A stretch of 64,000 nucleotides of DNA from an uncultured Oscillibacter sp. (GCA_910576865.1 CAJTKE010000011.1:20460-84459), one strand, 5' to 3'; counted from the stretch's first letter, positions 41,971 to 50,837 are shown. Numbers and translations: made by a program. Notes: generated from the letters alone by a model not told the origin.

Positions 41971-42158
41971 GTCGGTTCCTCCTTTGTCAGTACTTTTCGG
42001 ATGCTCTTCTCCGCCTTGCTCCGGGGGAGCATCAGCTCATGGCCGCAGCCCTGGCACCGGAGCTTGATGTCCATGCCCACCCGCAGAATCTCCCACCGGG
42101 TGCTGCCGCAGGGATGGGGCTTTTTCAATTCCACCAGATCGTGAAGCCGCAGGTCCAT
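41967..42158 (-). CDS. DUF951-family small zinc-ribbon-like protein
   Basis: Protein of 63 residues: DLRLHDLVELKKPHPCGSTR, WEILRVGMDIKLRCQGCGHE, LMLPRSKAEKSIRKVL. HPCG and CQGCG supply three or four Cys for a metal site. This is the DUF951 family, widespread in Firmicutes and often near ychF, rpsF or parB genes; function unknown. TCAACAGGAGG-like sequence gives a good ribosome site. It is followed by an overlapping 31-residue membrane peptide. Confidence 0.88.
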   Translation of the reverse strand: MDLRLHDLVELKKPHPCGSTRWEILRVGMDIKLRCQGCGHELMLPRSKAEKSIRKVLTKEEPT

Positions 42159-42228
42159 CTTGTCCTCCTGTCAACCATTTCGGTTTTCCGCATATATTGT
42201 CTGTATCAACGTTTAAGGATGCGATATC

Positions 42229-43161
42229 ATGCCGGAAAATAAACTGTACCCGCCGGAGGGCCTCCGCCCTCCCGTCCCCCTCACCCTCGACCGCCTGCGG
42301 GAGGCCCTGGAATCCGGGGACATCCTGGAAGCCCCCGTCCAGCGCTGCGGCGTGGACCACACCCTGTACCTGAACCTGGGCGGCGTCCAGGGCCGCATTC
42401 CCCGGCAGGAGGCCGTGGCCCCCTGGATCAGCGGCGCGGACCGGGACATCGCCGTCCTCTCCCGGGTGGGGAAGCCCACCTGCTTCACCGTCACGGCCCT
42501 GGAGGCCGACGAAAAGGGCGCGCCCATCGCGCTCCTCTCCCGCCGGGCCGCTCAGGAACAGGCCATGGCGCATTTTCTGGAGCAGCTGGAGCCCGGGACC
42601 GTCCTCACGGGCCGGGTCACCCGGCTGGAGAGCTTCGGGGCCTTCGTGGACGTGGGCTGCGGCATCGTCGCCATGCTGCCCATCGAGCACATCTCCGTCT
42701 CCCGCATCGCCCACCCCCGGGAGCGGTTCCAGGAGGGCCAGAAGATTCTGACGGCGGTGTGGTCCCTGGACCGGGAGGCCCGGCGGATCACCCTGACCCA
42801 CCGGGAGCTTCTGGGCACCTGGATGGACAACGCCAGCCGCTTCCGCCCCGGCGAGACGGTGAAGGGCGTGGTGCGGACGGTGAAGGACTACGGCAGCTTC
42901 ATCGAGCTGGCCCCCAACCTCTCGGGCCTCGCCGATGCCAGGGAGCACCTGTCCCCCGGCGACGGGGTCAGCGTGTACATCAAGAGCATCCGCCCGGAGC
43001 GGATGAAAATCAAGCTCCAGGTCATCGAGAAGCTGCCTCCGGCCCCGGCGGAGCCCATCCGCTATCAGGTCACCGACGGGAAGCTGGACCGCTGGGTCTA
43101 CTCCCCGCCGGACTATGAAAAGCAGCCGGTGGAGACGGTGTTCACAGCTCCCTCCCCTTGA
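42229..43161 (+). CDS. S1 RNA-binding domain protein
   Basis: Protein of 310 residues, with AAGGATG before the ATG. Two clear S1 domains are seen: GTVLTGRVTRLESFGAFVDV at about 122-190 and GETVKGVVRTVKDYGSFIEL at about 205-265. The N-terminal 110 residues look like a degenerate S1 domain (LNLGGVQGRIPRQEA). The layout matches small S1-like proteins of Firmicutes related to ribosomal protein S1; it probably binds mRNA or ribosomes. It is divergent from the DUF951 gene, and its last 20 bases overlap the convergent rarA gene. Confidence 0.85.
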   Translation: MPENKLYPPEGLRPPVPLTLDRLREALESGDILEAPVQRCGVDHTLYLNLGGVQGRIPRQEAVAPWISGADRDIAVLSRVGKPTCFTVTALEADEKGAPIALLSRRAAQEQAMAHFLEQLEPGTVLTGRVTRLESFGAFVDVGCGIVAMLPIEHISVSRIAHPRERFQEGQKILTAVWSLDREARRITLTHRELLGTWMDNASRFRPGETVKGVVRTVKDYGSFIELAPNLSGLADAREHLSPGDGVSVYIKSIRPERMKIKLQVIEKLPPAPAEPIRYQVTDGKLDRWVYSPPDYEKQPVETVFTAPSP

Positions 43162-44410
43162 GCTTTTCCCAGTAGGCTTTCGCCGCCTGCTCCGTCTTGT
43201 TCTCCCCCCACTCGTAGTACTTCACGCCCTTCAGGGCGTCGGGGAGGTACTGCTGGTCCACCCAGTGGCCGGGGAAGCTGTGGGGATACAGGTAGTGCTG
43301 CTGGTTGTCGAAGCCGGTGGTGTCGGCGTGGACGTTCTGCAATTGCCGGGGCACGTCCCCGGTGCGGCCCGCCCGGACGTCCGCCCGGGCCCGGCCGATG
43401 CCCTCCACCACGCTGTTGGACTTGGGGGCCGTGGCCAGCAGGATGGCCGCCTGGGCCAGGGGCAGCTGGGCCTCCGGGAGGCCCAGCTGCATGGCCGTGT
43501 CCACGCAGGCCTTGACAATCGCCACGGCCTGGGGATAGGCCATGCCCACGTCCTCGCTGGCGGAGCAGAGGAGGCGGCGGCAGGGGGTCACCAGGTCCCC
43601 CGCCTCCAGAAACCGGGCCAGATAGTGGAGGGCCGCGTCGGGATCACTGCCCCGGAGGGACTTCATCAGGGCGGAGGCGATGTCATACATGGCGTCGCCT
43701 CCCTTGTCATAGCGCATGGCGCTGCGCTGGGCCACCTGGGCGGCGTCCTCCTTTGAGAGGAAGAGCTTCCCCTTTTTCGGCTGAGCGGCCTGACTCAGGA
43801 GCTCCACGGCGTTGACGGCCTTCCGCACGTCCCCGCCGCAGGCGGTGGCGATCTGGAGGGACAGGCCCTCCTCCCACTCCAGGGGCAGGGGTGAGCGCTC
43901 CCTCTCGATGTTCAGCGCCCGGAGGACGGCGGGCTCCGCCTCCTCCGGAGGCACGGCCTTGAATTCGAAGACGGTGCTCCGGCTGAGGAGGGCCCCGTAG
44001 ACGTAGAAATAGGGGTTCTCCGTGGTGGAGGCGATGAGGGTCAGCTTCCCGTTCTCCATGAACTCCAGCAAGCTCTGCTGCTGCTTCTTATTAAAATACT
44101 GAATCTCGTCCAGGTAGAGGAGCACCCCGCCGGGGGCCAGCAGGGTCCCAACGTCTCCGATGATGTCCTTCACGTCCTGAAGGGAGGCGGTGGTGGCGTT
44201 GAGGCGGTAGAGGGCCTTGTGGGTCCGCTCCGCCACGATGTTGGCAATGGTGGTCTTCCCGGTGCCGGAGGGACCGTAGAAGACCATGTTGGCCTCGGTT
44301 CCCCCCTCGATCAGGCGGCGGAGCACCGCGCCGGGGGCCAGGAGGTGCCGCTGGCCGACGACCTCGTCCAAAGTTTTCGGGCGGATCTCGTCCGCCAGGG
44401 GGCGCTGCAT
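43142..44410 (-). CDS. rarA: Replication-associated recombination protein RarA (MgsA)
   Basis: Protein of 422 residues; AAAAGGAGGG lies before the ATG at 44408-44410, so it is preferred over the ATG at 44434, which is almost at the likely transcription start. AAA+ features: Walker A GPSGTGKTTIAN, Walker B LLYLDEIQYFN, sensor IASTTENPYF, then the RarA tetramerisation region with SLRGSDPDAALHYLARFLEA and AYPQAVAIV. It acts at stalled replication forks. Confidence 0.95.
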   Translation of the reverse strand: MQRPLADEIRPKTLDEVVGQRHLLAPGAVLRRLIEGGTEANMVFYGPSGTGKTTIANIVAERTHKALYRLNATTASLQDVKDIIGDVGTLLAPGGVLLYLDEIQYFNKKQQQSLLEFMENGKLTLIASTTENPYFYVYGALLSRSTVFEFKAVPPEEAEPAVLRALNIERERSPLPLEWEEGLSLQIATACGGDVRKAVNAVELLSQAAQPKKGKLFLSKEDAAQVAQRSAMRYDKGGDAMYDIASALMKSLRGSDPDAALHYLARFLEAGDLVTPCRRLLCSASEDVGMAYPQAVAIVKACVDTAMQLGLPEAQLPLAQAAILLATAPKSNSVVEGIGRARADVRAGRTGDVPRQLQNVHADTTGFDNQQHYLYPHSFPGHWVDQQYLPDALKGVKYYEWGENKTEQAAKAYWEKLKGREL

Positions 44411-44442
44411 GGCGGTCCCTCCTTTTCGTTTCATGAGACAGG

Positions 44443-44471
44443 ATTATAGCACACCGGGAACAAAGTTTCTA
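44443..44471 (-). promoter_or_regulatory. Probable promoter of rarA
   Basis: A perfect TATAAT (44443-44448 on the minus strand) with a weak TAGAAA 17 bases upstream. Confidence 0.5.
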
Positions 44472-44516
44472 CCCGGTTCGGAAAAAAACTTTCGGCAATC
44501 CACCGGGGGCCGCTCC

Positions 44517-45101
44517 TCAGATTCCCCCGCCGGTCAAATCATAAAGTTCGGTGATGTCCTCCCCGTCCGTGCTGTAGAACCGGACCTTGTCCCTGTCGAT
44601 ATGATGACCTTCCACCCGGCTGTCAATCTCCGCGCAGAGCAGGAAGTGGTCCCGGGGCCAATTCTTCTCCAAGTCGTAGGTCAACCCGTCTATGGAGACG
44701 GTAATCTTGGCAAGGCGGACCTCCGGGTCCCGGCCCCCCAGGAGAAGGAATTTCCTCCCTCCGCTCTCCACGATAGAGTCCCGGAGGCCTCCGTCGCCGT
44801 ACGTGAGATATTCGATTTTGTACCGCCCGGTCAGGCTTCGTTTCAGGGCGACGCTGCCCAGGGACTCCCCCATCTCAATCAGGTAGTACTCCCGATTCCC
44901 CACGCCCACACCGTCGTACACCGTGATTTCAGACGGGTCCAAATCCTCGGACTCCCGGTTGTGAAACGCCGCGATCTCCTCCGGCAGCGTAACAAGGTTC
45001 CACTCAATGGGATAGGAAGCCTGGTACGCCACCGCCAAAAGCAAAGCCGCCAGAAGCAAAACCCCCGTCGCGCGTCCGGCGGTCTTCGCCGTGATGCTCA
45101 T
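44517..45101 (-). CDS. Hypothetical membrane-anchored protein
   Basis: Protein of 194 residues not recognised. An N-terminal membrane segment (about 12-30, VLLLAALLLAVAYQ) is followed by a soluble outer domain of alternating strands (ITVYDGVGVGNREYYLIEMG, YKIEYLTYGDGGLRDSIVES, LAKITVSIDGLTYDLEK). No lipobox and no catalytic motif stand out. It has its own promoter and a GGAGG site. Downstream is rarA, upstream divergent galE; neither hints at a role. Confidence 0.7.
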   Translation of the reverse strand: MSITAKTAGRATGVLLLAALLLAVAYQASYPIEWNLVTLPEEIAAFHNRESEDLDPSEITVYDGVGVGNREYYLIEMGESLGSVALKRSLTGRYKIEYLTYGDGGLRDSIVESGGRKFLLLGGRDPEVRLAKITVSIDGLTYDLEKNWPRDHFLLCAEIDSRVEGHHIDRDKVRFYSTDGEDITELYDLTGGGI

Positions 45102-45131
45102 CCTCCGCGCCTCCCCAAACTCGTTTTTCCG

Positions 45132-45160
45132 ATTATACCACGCCCCGCCGTCTCCCGCAA
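45132..45160 (-). promoter_or_regulatory. Promoter of hypothetical gene 44517-45101
   Basis: On the minus strand TTGCGG (45155-45160) and perfect TATAAT (45132-45137), spacing 17. Confidence 0.7.
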
Positions 45161-45194
45161 GCGCCGGAGCTCCAGTACAAATCTTTCTCCCCCT

Positions 45195-45223
45195 GGACAG
45201 GCCCCCGGTTTTCTAGTATAATA
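45195..45223 (+). promoter_or_regulatory. Promoter of the galE operon
   Basis: TGGACA (45195-45200) and perfect TATAAT (45218-45223), spacing 17. The leader before galE is about 140 bases and AT-rich; no convincing riboswitch or attenuator fold was seen by eye. Confidence 0.7.
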
Positions 45224-45368
45224 AACTCAAAATCCGGACGATATTTCTAATAACCAGGACGATCCTCTCTTCCCATTTCCATCCAGCGGGCCTACAATAA
45301 GGCCAGATGAATCTTGAAAATATTTCACAAAAGCGGTCAATTTTCATAATTTGAAAGGAGCGGTTTTT

Positions 45369-46388
45369 ATGTCCATTCTTGTCACCGGCGGCGCGGGCTA
45401 CATCGGCAGCCACACCTGCGTGGAGCTCATCCAGGCGGGCTACGACATCATCGTGGCGGACAACCTCTACAACTCCAGCGAGGAGGCCGTCCGGCGGGTG
45501 GAGAAAATCGTGGGGAAGAAGATCCCCTTCATCAAGGCCGAGCTCTGCGACATGGAGCAGGTGGAGGCCCTCTTCGCCGCTCACCCGGAGATTGACTCCG
45601 TGATGCACTTCGCCGGGCTGAAGGCCGTGGGCGAGAGCGTCGCCAAGCCCCTGGAGTACTACTCCAACAACCTCATCAGCACCCTGTACCTTCTCCAGGC
45701 CATGCGGAAGCACAATGTGAAGAATTTCGTCTTCTCCTCCTCCGCCACGGTCTACGGCGACCCCGCCTCCGTGCCCATCCGGGAGGACTTCCCCACCGGC
45801 GGCACCACGAACCCCTACGGCACCACCAAGCTCTTCCAGGAACGCATCCTCTCCGACTACTGCGCCGCGGACCCCACGCTGAACGTGGCGCTGCTGCGGT
45901 ACTTCAACCCCATCGGGGCCCACGAGTCCGGTCTCATCGGAGAGGACCCCAACGGCATCCCCAACAATCTGGTACCCTACATCGCCAAGGTGGCCGTGGG
46001 CCAGCTGGAAAAGGTCCACGTCTACGGAAACGACTACGACACCCCCGACGGCACCGGCGTCCGGGACTACATCCACGTCGTCGATCTGGCCAAGGGTCAC
46101 GTGGCGGCGCTGAAAAAGCTGGAGACCAACTGCGGCCTCTTCATCTGCAACCTGGGCACCGGCAACGGGTACAGCGTCCTGGACGTGCTCCACGCCTATG
46201 AGAAGGCCTGCGGCAAGGAGCTGCCCCACGTCATCGACCCCCGCCGCCCCGGCGACATCGCCCAGTGCTACGCCGACCCCGCCAAGGCCCGGGAGGAGCT
46301 GGGCTGGGAGGCGGAGCTCGGCATCGAGGAGATGTGCGCCTCCTCCTGGAAGTGGCAGTCCATGAACCCCAACGGCTACAAGGGATAA
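45369..46388 (+). CDS. galE: UDP-glucose/UDP-N-acetylglucosamine 4-epimerase
   Basis: Protein of 339 residues; ATG 45369 has AAAGGAG nine bases upstream. Short-chain dehydrogenase features: MSILVTGGAGYIGSHTCVEL (NAD-binding), VMHFAGLKAVGESV, SSSATVYGD with the catalytic Ser, and YGTTKLFQE with the Tyr-x-x-x-Lys. It interconverts UDP-glucose and UDP-galactose, and some members also the N-acetyl forms. First gene of an operon with a nucleotidyltransferase and a NahK-like kinase, which suggests a role in galactose or N-acetylhexosamine use. Confidence 0.95.
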   Translation: MSILVTGGAGYIGSHTCVELIQAGYDIIVADNLYNSSEEAVRRVEKIVGKKIPFIKAELCDMEQVEALFAAHPEIDSVMHFAGLKAVGESVAKPLEYYSNNLISTLYLLQAMRKHNVKNFVFSSSATVYGDPASVPIREDFPTGGTTNPYGTTKLFQERILSDYCAADPTLNVALLRYFNPIGAHESGLIGEDPNGIPNNLVPYIAKVAVGQLEKVHVYGNDYDTPDGTGVRDYIHVVDLAKGHVAALKKLETNCGLFICNLGTGNGYSVLDVLHAYEKACGKELPHVIDPRRPGDIAQCYADPAKAREELGWEAELGIEEMCASSWKWQSMNPNGYKG

Positions 46389-46410
46389 GAAAGGATAAGG
46401 GAGAGGGAAT

Positions 46411-47331
46411 ATGAAAAAGCCTGTTCTGGTCATCATGGCCGCCGGCATGGGAAGCCGGTACGGCGGCCTCAAGCAGCTGGACCCCGTGGGGAACCACGGC
46501 CAGCTCATCATCGACTACTCCATCTACGACGCCCGCCGGGCGGGCTTCGAGACGGTGGTCTTCGTCATCAAGCCCGAGATTGAGGAGGACTTCAAGCGCT
46601 GCATCGGCGACCGGGTGTCCCAGGTGATGGACGTCCGCTACGCCTACCAGCTGAAGGAGGACCTGCCGGAGGGCTACAGCGTCCCCGAGGTGCGGCAGAA
46701 GCCCTGGGGCACCGCCCACGCCGCCCTGGCCGCCCGGAACGTGGTGGACGGCCCCTTCGCCGTCATCAACGCCGACGACTACTACGGGCCGGAGGCCTTC
46801 CAGGAAATTCATGACTACCTCTCCGCCCACGAGGACGGCGCGCTCTACGAGTACGTCATGGTGGGCTACCTTCTCAAGAACACCGTCACGGAAAACGGCA
46901 CCGTGGCCCGGGGCGTGTGCGAGGAGACGGGGGACCACTACCTGTCCCAGATCACCGAGCGGACCAAGATCGAGCAGGGCCCGCCCCTGCGCTTCACCGA
47001 GGACGACGGGCAGACCTGGACCGAGCTGCCGGAGGACACCATCGTCTCCCTGAACATGTGGGGCTTCACCCGGAGCTTCCTGGACGAGGCGTGGAAGCGC
47101 TTCCCCGCCTTTCTGGACAAGGCCCTGGCGGAGAATCCCGCCAAGGCGGAGTACTTCCTCCCCAGCGTGGTCAGCCAGCTGATCGGGGAGGGCAAGGCCC
47201 GGGTCAAAGTCCTGCGCAGCGGAGACAAGTGGTACGGCGTCACCTACCGGGAGGACAAGCCCACGGTGGTGAACGCCATCGCCGAGAAAACAAAGGCCGG
47301 CCTCTATCCGGACCGGCTGTGGGAGGGTTGA
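46411..47331 (+). CDS. Sugar-1-phosphate nucleotidyltransferase (NTP transferase fold)
   Basis: Protein of 306 residues. The glycine-rich nucleotide loop VIMAAGMGSRYGGLKQLDPV and the metal Asp in FAVINADDYYG mark the RmlA/GlmU-type pyrophosphorylase fold. PWGTAHAALAA is the nucleobase-binding stretch. It would charge a hexose or N-acetylhexosamine 1-phosphate with UTP. Placed between galE and the NahK-like kinase, it occupies the position held by a GalT-like uridylyltransferase in the bifidobacterial lnp operon. The exact sugar and nucleotide are unknown. Spacing to the kinase is one base. Confidence 0.85.
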   Translation: MKKPVLVIMAAGMGSRYGGLKQLDPVGNHGQLIIDYSIYDARRAGFETVVFVIKPEIEEDFKRCIGDRVSQVMDVRYAYQLKEDLPEGYSVPEVRQKPWGTAHAALAARNVVDGPFAVINADDYYGPEAFQEIHDYLSAHEDGALYEYVMVGYLLKNTVTENGTVARGVCEETGDHYLSQITERTKIEQGPPLRFTEDDGQTWTELPEDTIVSLNMWGFTRSFLDEAWKRFPAFLDKALAENPAKAEYFLPSVVSQLIGEGKARVKVLRSGDKWYGVTYREDKPTVVNAIAEKTKAGLYPDRLWEG

Positions 47332-47332
47332 G

Positions 47333-48445
47333 ATGAGCGCCGCGGAAGAGAGAATTCAGGAGGCCCTGGCGGGCTTTGACTTCGGAGCCCCCGTGGTGGG
47401 CGCCCTGCGCTATGGCCAGGGGCATATCAACGACACCTTCGTGGTCCACACCCAGCCGGAGGACCGCTGCTGCCGCCGCTTCATCCTCCAGCGGATGAGC
47501 GCCGCCGCCTTCAAGCACCCCGACGAGCTGATGGAGAACATCATCGGCGTCACCGAGTACCTGGGCCGGGAGATCGAGAAGCACGGCGGGGACAGGGACC
47601 GGGAGGCCATGCGGGTCCTCCGTCCCCGGAACGGCCAGCCCTTCTTCACCGACAGCGACGGCGGGGCCTGGCGGGTCTACCCCTTCGTGGAGCGCACCGT
47701 CTGCTATCAGTCCGCCGAGTCGGCGGAGCTGTTCGCCGCCTCCGGCCGGGCCTTCGGCCGCTTCCAGCGGCTGCTGGGGGGCTATCCGGCCCAGACCCTT
47801 CACGAGACCATTCCCAACTTCCACAACACCGAGGACCGCCTGGCCAAATTCAAGGCCGCCCTGGCGGCGGACCCCCTGGGCCGGGCCAAGGACTGCGGGC
47901 CGGAAATCGACTTCGTGCTGGCCCGGGAGAAGGACTGCTCCGTGGCCCTGGACGCCATGCGGGCGGGAAAGCTCCCCCTCCGGGTCACCCACAACGACAC
48001 GAAACTGAACAACGTCCTGATGGACGAGGAAACCCGGGAGGGCATCTGCATCATCGACCTGGACACGGTCATGCCGGGCCTTGTGATTTACGACTTCGGC
48101 GACTCCATCCGCTTCGGGGCCAACCACTCCGCCGAGGATGAGCGGGACCTCTCCAAGGTCAACCTGGACGTGGATCTCTTCTCCGCCTACACCGCCGCCT
48201 TCCTGGAGGGAACCGGCGGGGCCCTGACGGACACGGAGATCGAGTACCTCCCCTGGGGGGCCAAGCTCATGACCCTGGAGTGCGGCATCCGCTTCCTCAC
48301 GGATCACATCGACGGCGACCACTACTTCCACATCAGCCGGGAGGGCCAGAACCTGGACCGCTGCCGCACCCAGTTCAAGCTGGTGGCGGACATGGAGGCC
48401 CGCTGGGCCGAACTGGAGGCAATCGCAAAGCAATATCGGAAATGA
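47333..48445 (+). CDS. nahK: Phosphotransferase, N-acetylhexosamine 1-kinase (NahK)-like
   Basis: Protein of 370 residues with an aminoglycoside-phosphotransferase/choline-kinase fold. The N-lobe has GALRYGQGHINDTFVV; the catalytic loop is LPLRVTHNDTKLNNVLMD and the metal motif CIIDLDTVMPGLVIYDFGD. Bifidobacterium NahK (LnpB) of the lacto-N-biose pathway has this HNDTKLNN catalytic loop and phosphorylates GlcNAc and GalNAc at C1. Next to galE and a nucleotidyltransferase, the same chemistry is likely. Antibiotic resistance is not suggested by context. No lacto-N-biose phosphorylase is in the window. Confidence 0.78.
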   Translation: MSAAEERIQEALAGFDFGAPVVGALRYGQGHINDTFVVHTQPEDRCCRRFILQRMSAAAFKHPDELMENIIGVTEYLGREIEKHGGDRDREAMRVLRPRNGQPFFTDSDGGAWRVYPFVERTVCYQSAESAELFAASGRAFGRFQRLLGGYPAQTLHETIPNFHNTEDRLAKFKAALAADPLGRAKDCGPEIDFVLAREKDCSVALDAMRAGKLPLRVTHNDTKLNNVLMDEETREGICIIDLDTVMPGLVIYDFGDSIRFGANHSAEDERDLSKVNLDVDLFSAYTAAFLEGTGGALTDTEIEYLPWGAKLMTLECGIRFLTDHIDGDHYFHISREGQNLDRCRTQFKLVADMEARWAELEAIAKQYRK

Positions 48446-49311
48446 ACATACTCTTTGACGAAGAGGGTCTGCGCAAGCTGATCGCGAACCTCAACATCCT
48501 CACCGGCGTGCCCGCCAACATTCTGGACCTGTCGGGCCGGGACATCAACCTCTTTCGAGGCCACCCGCCCTTCTGCCGGGCCATCAACGACCTGCCCGAG
48601 GGCCATCAGCGCTGCGTCGCCTGCGACCAGTGCAAGATCCAGCGGTACAGCGCGGAAAGCGGCTTTCAGCACTACCGCTGCCACGTGGGCATCTGCGAGG
48701 CCGTCATGCCCCTCTACAACAAGCAGAACCCCGTGGCCTATCTGGCCGTGGGCTGCTACCTGGACGACACCCCCATGGAGGAGCAGTGGGAGTACACCCG
48801 CTCCCTGCTGGACTGGTGGCCCGACGGTCCCGACTCCCTGAGGGACGCCTTCTTCCAGTTCCGCCAATGCTCCCGGAAGGAAATCCAGGCCTACACCGAG
48901 ACGCTGGAGGCCCTGTCCGCCTACATCCAGCTCAAGGGCATGATCCTGACGGCGGAACAGACGGACCTCCAGAAGCTGGAGCTCTACCTGGACCAGCACT
49001 ACATGGAGAAGCTGTCCCTGGAGTCCATCTCCCAGCAGCTCCACATCGGCCGGACCAAACTCTGTGCCCTGGCCAAAGAGCTCTCCCGGGGCCGCACCCT
49101 CTCCTACCTGATCGTGCAGCGGCGGATTGAGGCCGCCAAGCGGCTGCTGCTCCAGAGCAGCATGCCCATCTCCGCCGTGGGGGAGGCGGTGGGCGTCAGC
49201 GACTACAACTACTTTTCCAAGGTCTTCCGTTCCGCCACCGGCATGACCCCCAGCGCGTTCCGGAAAACCGGCCTGGACGCGGCCTCCGGTTCGGCTTCCA
49301 ATTTCAGTTAA
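48442..49311 (+). CDS. AraC-family regulator with PocR sensory domain
   Basis: Protein of 289 residues; ATG overlaps the NahK stop as ATGA, so it is translationally coupled to the enzyme operon. The N-terminal 150 residues are a PocR-type domain with conserved Cys in HQRCVACDQCKIQRY and YRCHVGICEAVMPLYN, often a ligand or metal sensor. The last 100 residues have two AraC helix-turn-helix motifs (LSLESISQQLHIGRTKLCAL; GVSDYNYFSKVFRSATGMTP). It probably activates the sugar ABC operon that starts 186 bases downstream, whose promoter has a good -10 box but no good -35 box. Confidence 0.9.
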   Translation: MNILFDEEGLRKLIANLNILTGVPANILDLSGRDINLFRGHPPFCRAINDLPEGHQRCVACDQCKIQRYSAESGFQHYRCHVGICEAVMPLYNKQNPVAYLAVGCYLDDTPMEEQWEYTRSLLDWWPDGPDSLRDAFFQFRQCSRKEIQAYTETLEALSAYIQLKGMILTAEQTDLQKLELYLDQHYMEKLSLESISQQLHIGRTKLCALAKELSRGRTLSYLIVQRRIEAAKRLLLQSSMPISAVGEAVGVSDYNYFSKVFRSATGMTPSAFRKTGLDAASGSASNFS

Positions 49312-49319
49312 TCGTTTAC

Positions 49320-49357
49320 GGAAATCGTACGAACTTTCGTGGTTCGTACGATTTTCC
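49320..49357. repeat. Inverted repeat after the PocR-AraC gene
   Basis: GGAAATCGTACGAAC (49320-49334) and GTTCGTACGATTTTCC (49342-49357) are mirror arms apart from one extra base, with a seven-base spacer. Each arm holds the self-symmetric TCGTACGA, and a related GTACGG follows at 49366. Sited eight bases after a stop codon and about 45-80 bases before the -10 box of the ABC operon, it may be a terminator or an activator site. Confidence 0.6.
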
Positions 49358-49400
49358 TATAAACTGTACGGAGGCCCCTATTATTTACAAATTCTACAAG

Positions 49401-49406
49401 TATAAT
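49401..49406 (+). promoter_or_regulatory. Probable -10 box of the second sugar ABC operon
   Basis: A perfect TATAAT without a usable -35 box at 16-18 bases (CTATTA or thereabouts; TTTACA is only 11 away). This fits a promoter that depends on an activator such as the PocR-AraC protein. Confidence 0.5.
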
Positions 49407-49496
49407 AGGTATATGAGGGTTGCGTTTGTGAATTTTACATATTGCGCTCTCATATGCGCCTTGTGCGCATAATTCTGAACAAAGAGGAGAATGACG

Positions 49497-50837
49497 ATGA
49501 AAAAGTTTCTTGCCACCTTGCTTGCTCTCGTGATGGTCCTGTCCCTGGCCGCCTGCGGCGGCGGTGACAAGGGCGGCGACACCTCCGCCCCTCCCGCTGA
49601 CTCCGGGAACACTGAGACCGAAGCTCCCCCCGCCGATGCCGGCTCCGGGGAAAAGACCACCATCAAGGTGATCGCCGCCGAATACGGCCAGAACACCAAA
49701 CAGTGGTGGGCCGACTTCGTCACCGAATTCAACGGCAGCCACGAAGACATCGAGCTGGTCGTGGAAGCGGTGTCCTGGAACGACATCTACACGGTGGTCA
49801 ACACCCGGGTGGCCAACAATGACGCCCCGGACATCCTGAACATCGACGTCTTCGCCGACTATGTGGCCGACGACCTGCTCCTGCCCATTCAGGACTGCGT
49901 CTCCGACGAGACCTACGCCAAGTTCTATGACGCCTTCCTGGAGCAGTCCAACATCGACGGCACCATCTGGGCCATCCCCGATCTGGCCTCCGCCCGCGCC
50001 ATGTACTACAACACGGACATCCTGGAAGCCGCCGGCGCGGAAGTTCCCACCACCTGGGACGAGCTGAAGGACGTCTGCGAGAAGATCAAGGCCTATGACT
50101 CCAGCATCTATCCCTGGGGCATCGACATGACCACCGACGAGGGCCAGGCCGCTTTCGCCTACTACATCTGGAACAACGGAAGCGATTTCACCGACGCCTC
50201 CGGAAACTGGACTCTGAACGCGGACGCCAACGTGGAAGCCATCGAATACGCCATCGGGCTGGTCAAGGACGGCCTGACCAATACCGATCCCGCCAACGAG
50301 ACCCGCTACGCCCTGCAGGATCTGTTCGGCGCGGGCAAGCTGGCCATGATGATCGGGCCCAACTCCATCCCCACCTACATCGCCGACAACTACGCCAAGG
50401 CCAACACCCCGGCTGAGGAGCAGATCAGCTATGCCTTCGCGGCCATCCCCACCAATGGGGGCAACGCCTCCGTCTCCGCCGGCGTCATGGACCGCTTCAT
50501 GGTCTTCGACAACGGCGACTCCGATGAAAAGATCGAGGCCATCAAGGAGTTCTTCGACTTCTTCTATGAGGACACCCGCTACTCCGACTGGGTGCTGATG
50601 GAGGGCTTCCTGCCCGCCACCTCCGCCGGCGGCGAGATCGTGGCCGCTTCCGACCCCGATATGGCCCCCTGGGTGGACATCGTGGGCTCCTGCAAGTTCT
50701 ATCCCACCGCCAAGGCCGAGTGGGCCAACGTGAAGCAGGGCGTCATCAATGTGGAGCAGCAGGCTCTGATGGGCGGCAATGTTCAGGAGCTGCTGGATGA
50801 GCTCCAGGCCGAGATTGAGGCCGAGGCTGCCGGCTGA
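49497..50837 (+). CDS. Extracellular sugar-binding lipoprotein, second ABC importer
   Basis: Protein of 446 residues; ATG 49497 is chosen because GAGGAG is seven bases upstream, whereas an ATG at 49491 is nearly touching it. The lipobox LSLAAC (13-18) and a Gly/Pro/Ser linker lead to a COG1653 binding domain (VVEAVSWNDIYTVVNTRVAN, then MYYNTDILEAAGAEVPTTWD). It is a homologue but not a close copy of the binding protein at 2090-3481. Context (NahK, NagA, NagB) suggests an N-acetylhexosamine-containing sugar. A hairpin follows before the permeases. Confidence 0.92.
   Translation: MKKFLATLLALVMVLSLAACGGGDKGGDTSAPPADSGNTETEAPPADAGSGEKTTIKVIAAEYGQNTKQWWADFVTEFNGSHEDIELVVEAVSWNDIYTVVNTRVANNDAPDILNIDVFADYVADDLLLPIQDCVSDETYAKFYDAFLEQSNIDGTIWAIPDLASARAMYYNTDILEAAGAEVPTTWDELKDVCEKIKAYDSSIYPWGIDMTTDEGQAAFAYYIWNNGSDFTDASGNWTLNADANVEAIEYAIGLVKDGLTNTDPANETRYALQDLFGAGKLAMMIGPNSIPTYIADNYAKANTPAEEQISYAFAAIPTNGGNASVSAGVMDRFMVFDNGDSDEKIEAIKEFFDFFYEDTRYSDWVLMEGFLPATSAGGEIVAASDPDMAPWVDIVGSCKFYPTAKAEWANVKQGVINVEQQALMGGNVQELLDELQAEIEAEAAG

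Noticed and set aside
45224..45368. Riboswitch in the galE leader
   Set aside because: The 140-base leader is AT-rich without matching stems or a known aptamer core.
47333..48445. Aminoglycoside resistance kinase
   Set aside because: The fold is shared, but the HNDTKLNN loop and the galE/nucleotidyltransferase context fit an N-acetylhexosamine 1-kinase.
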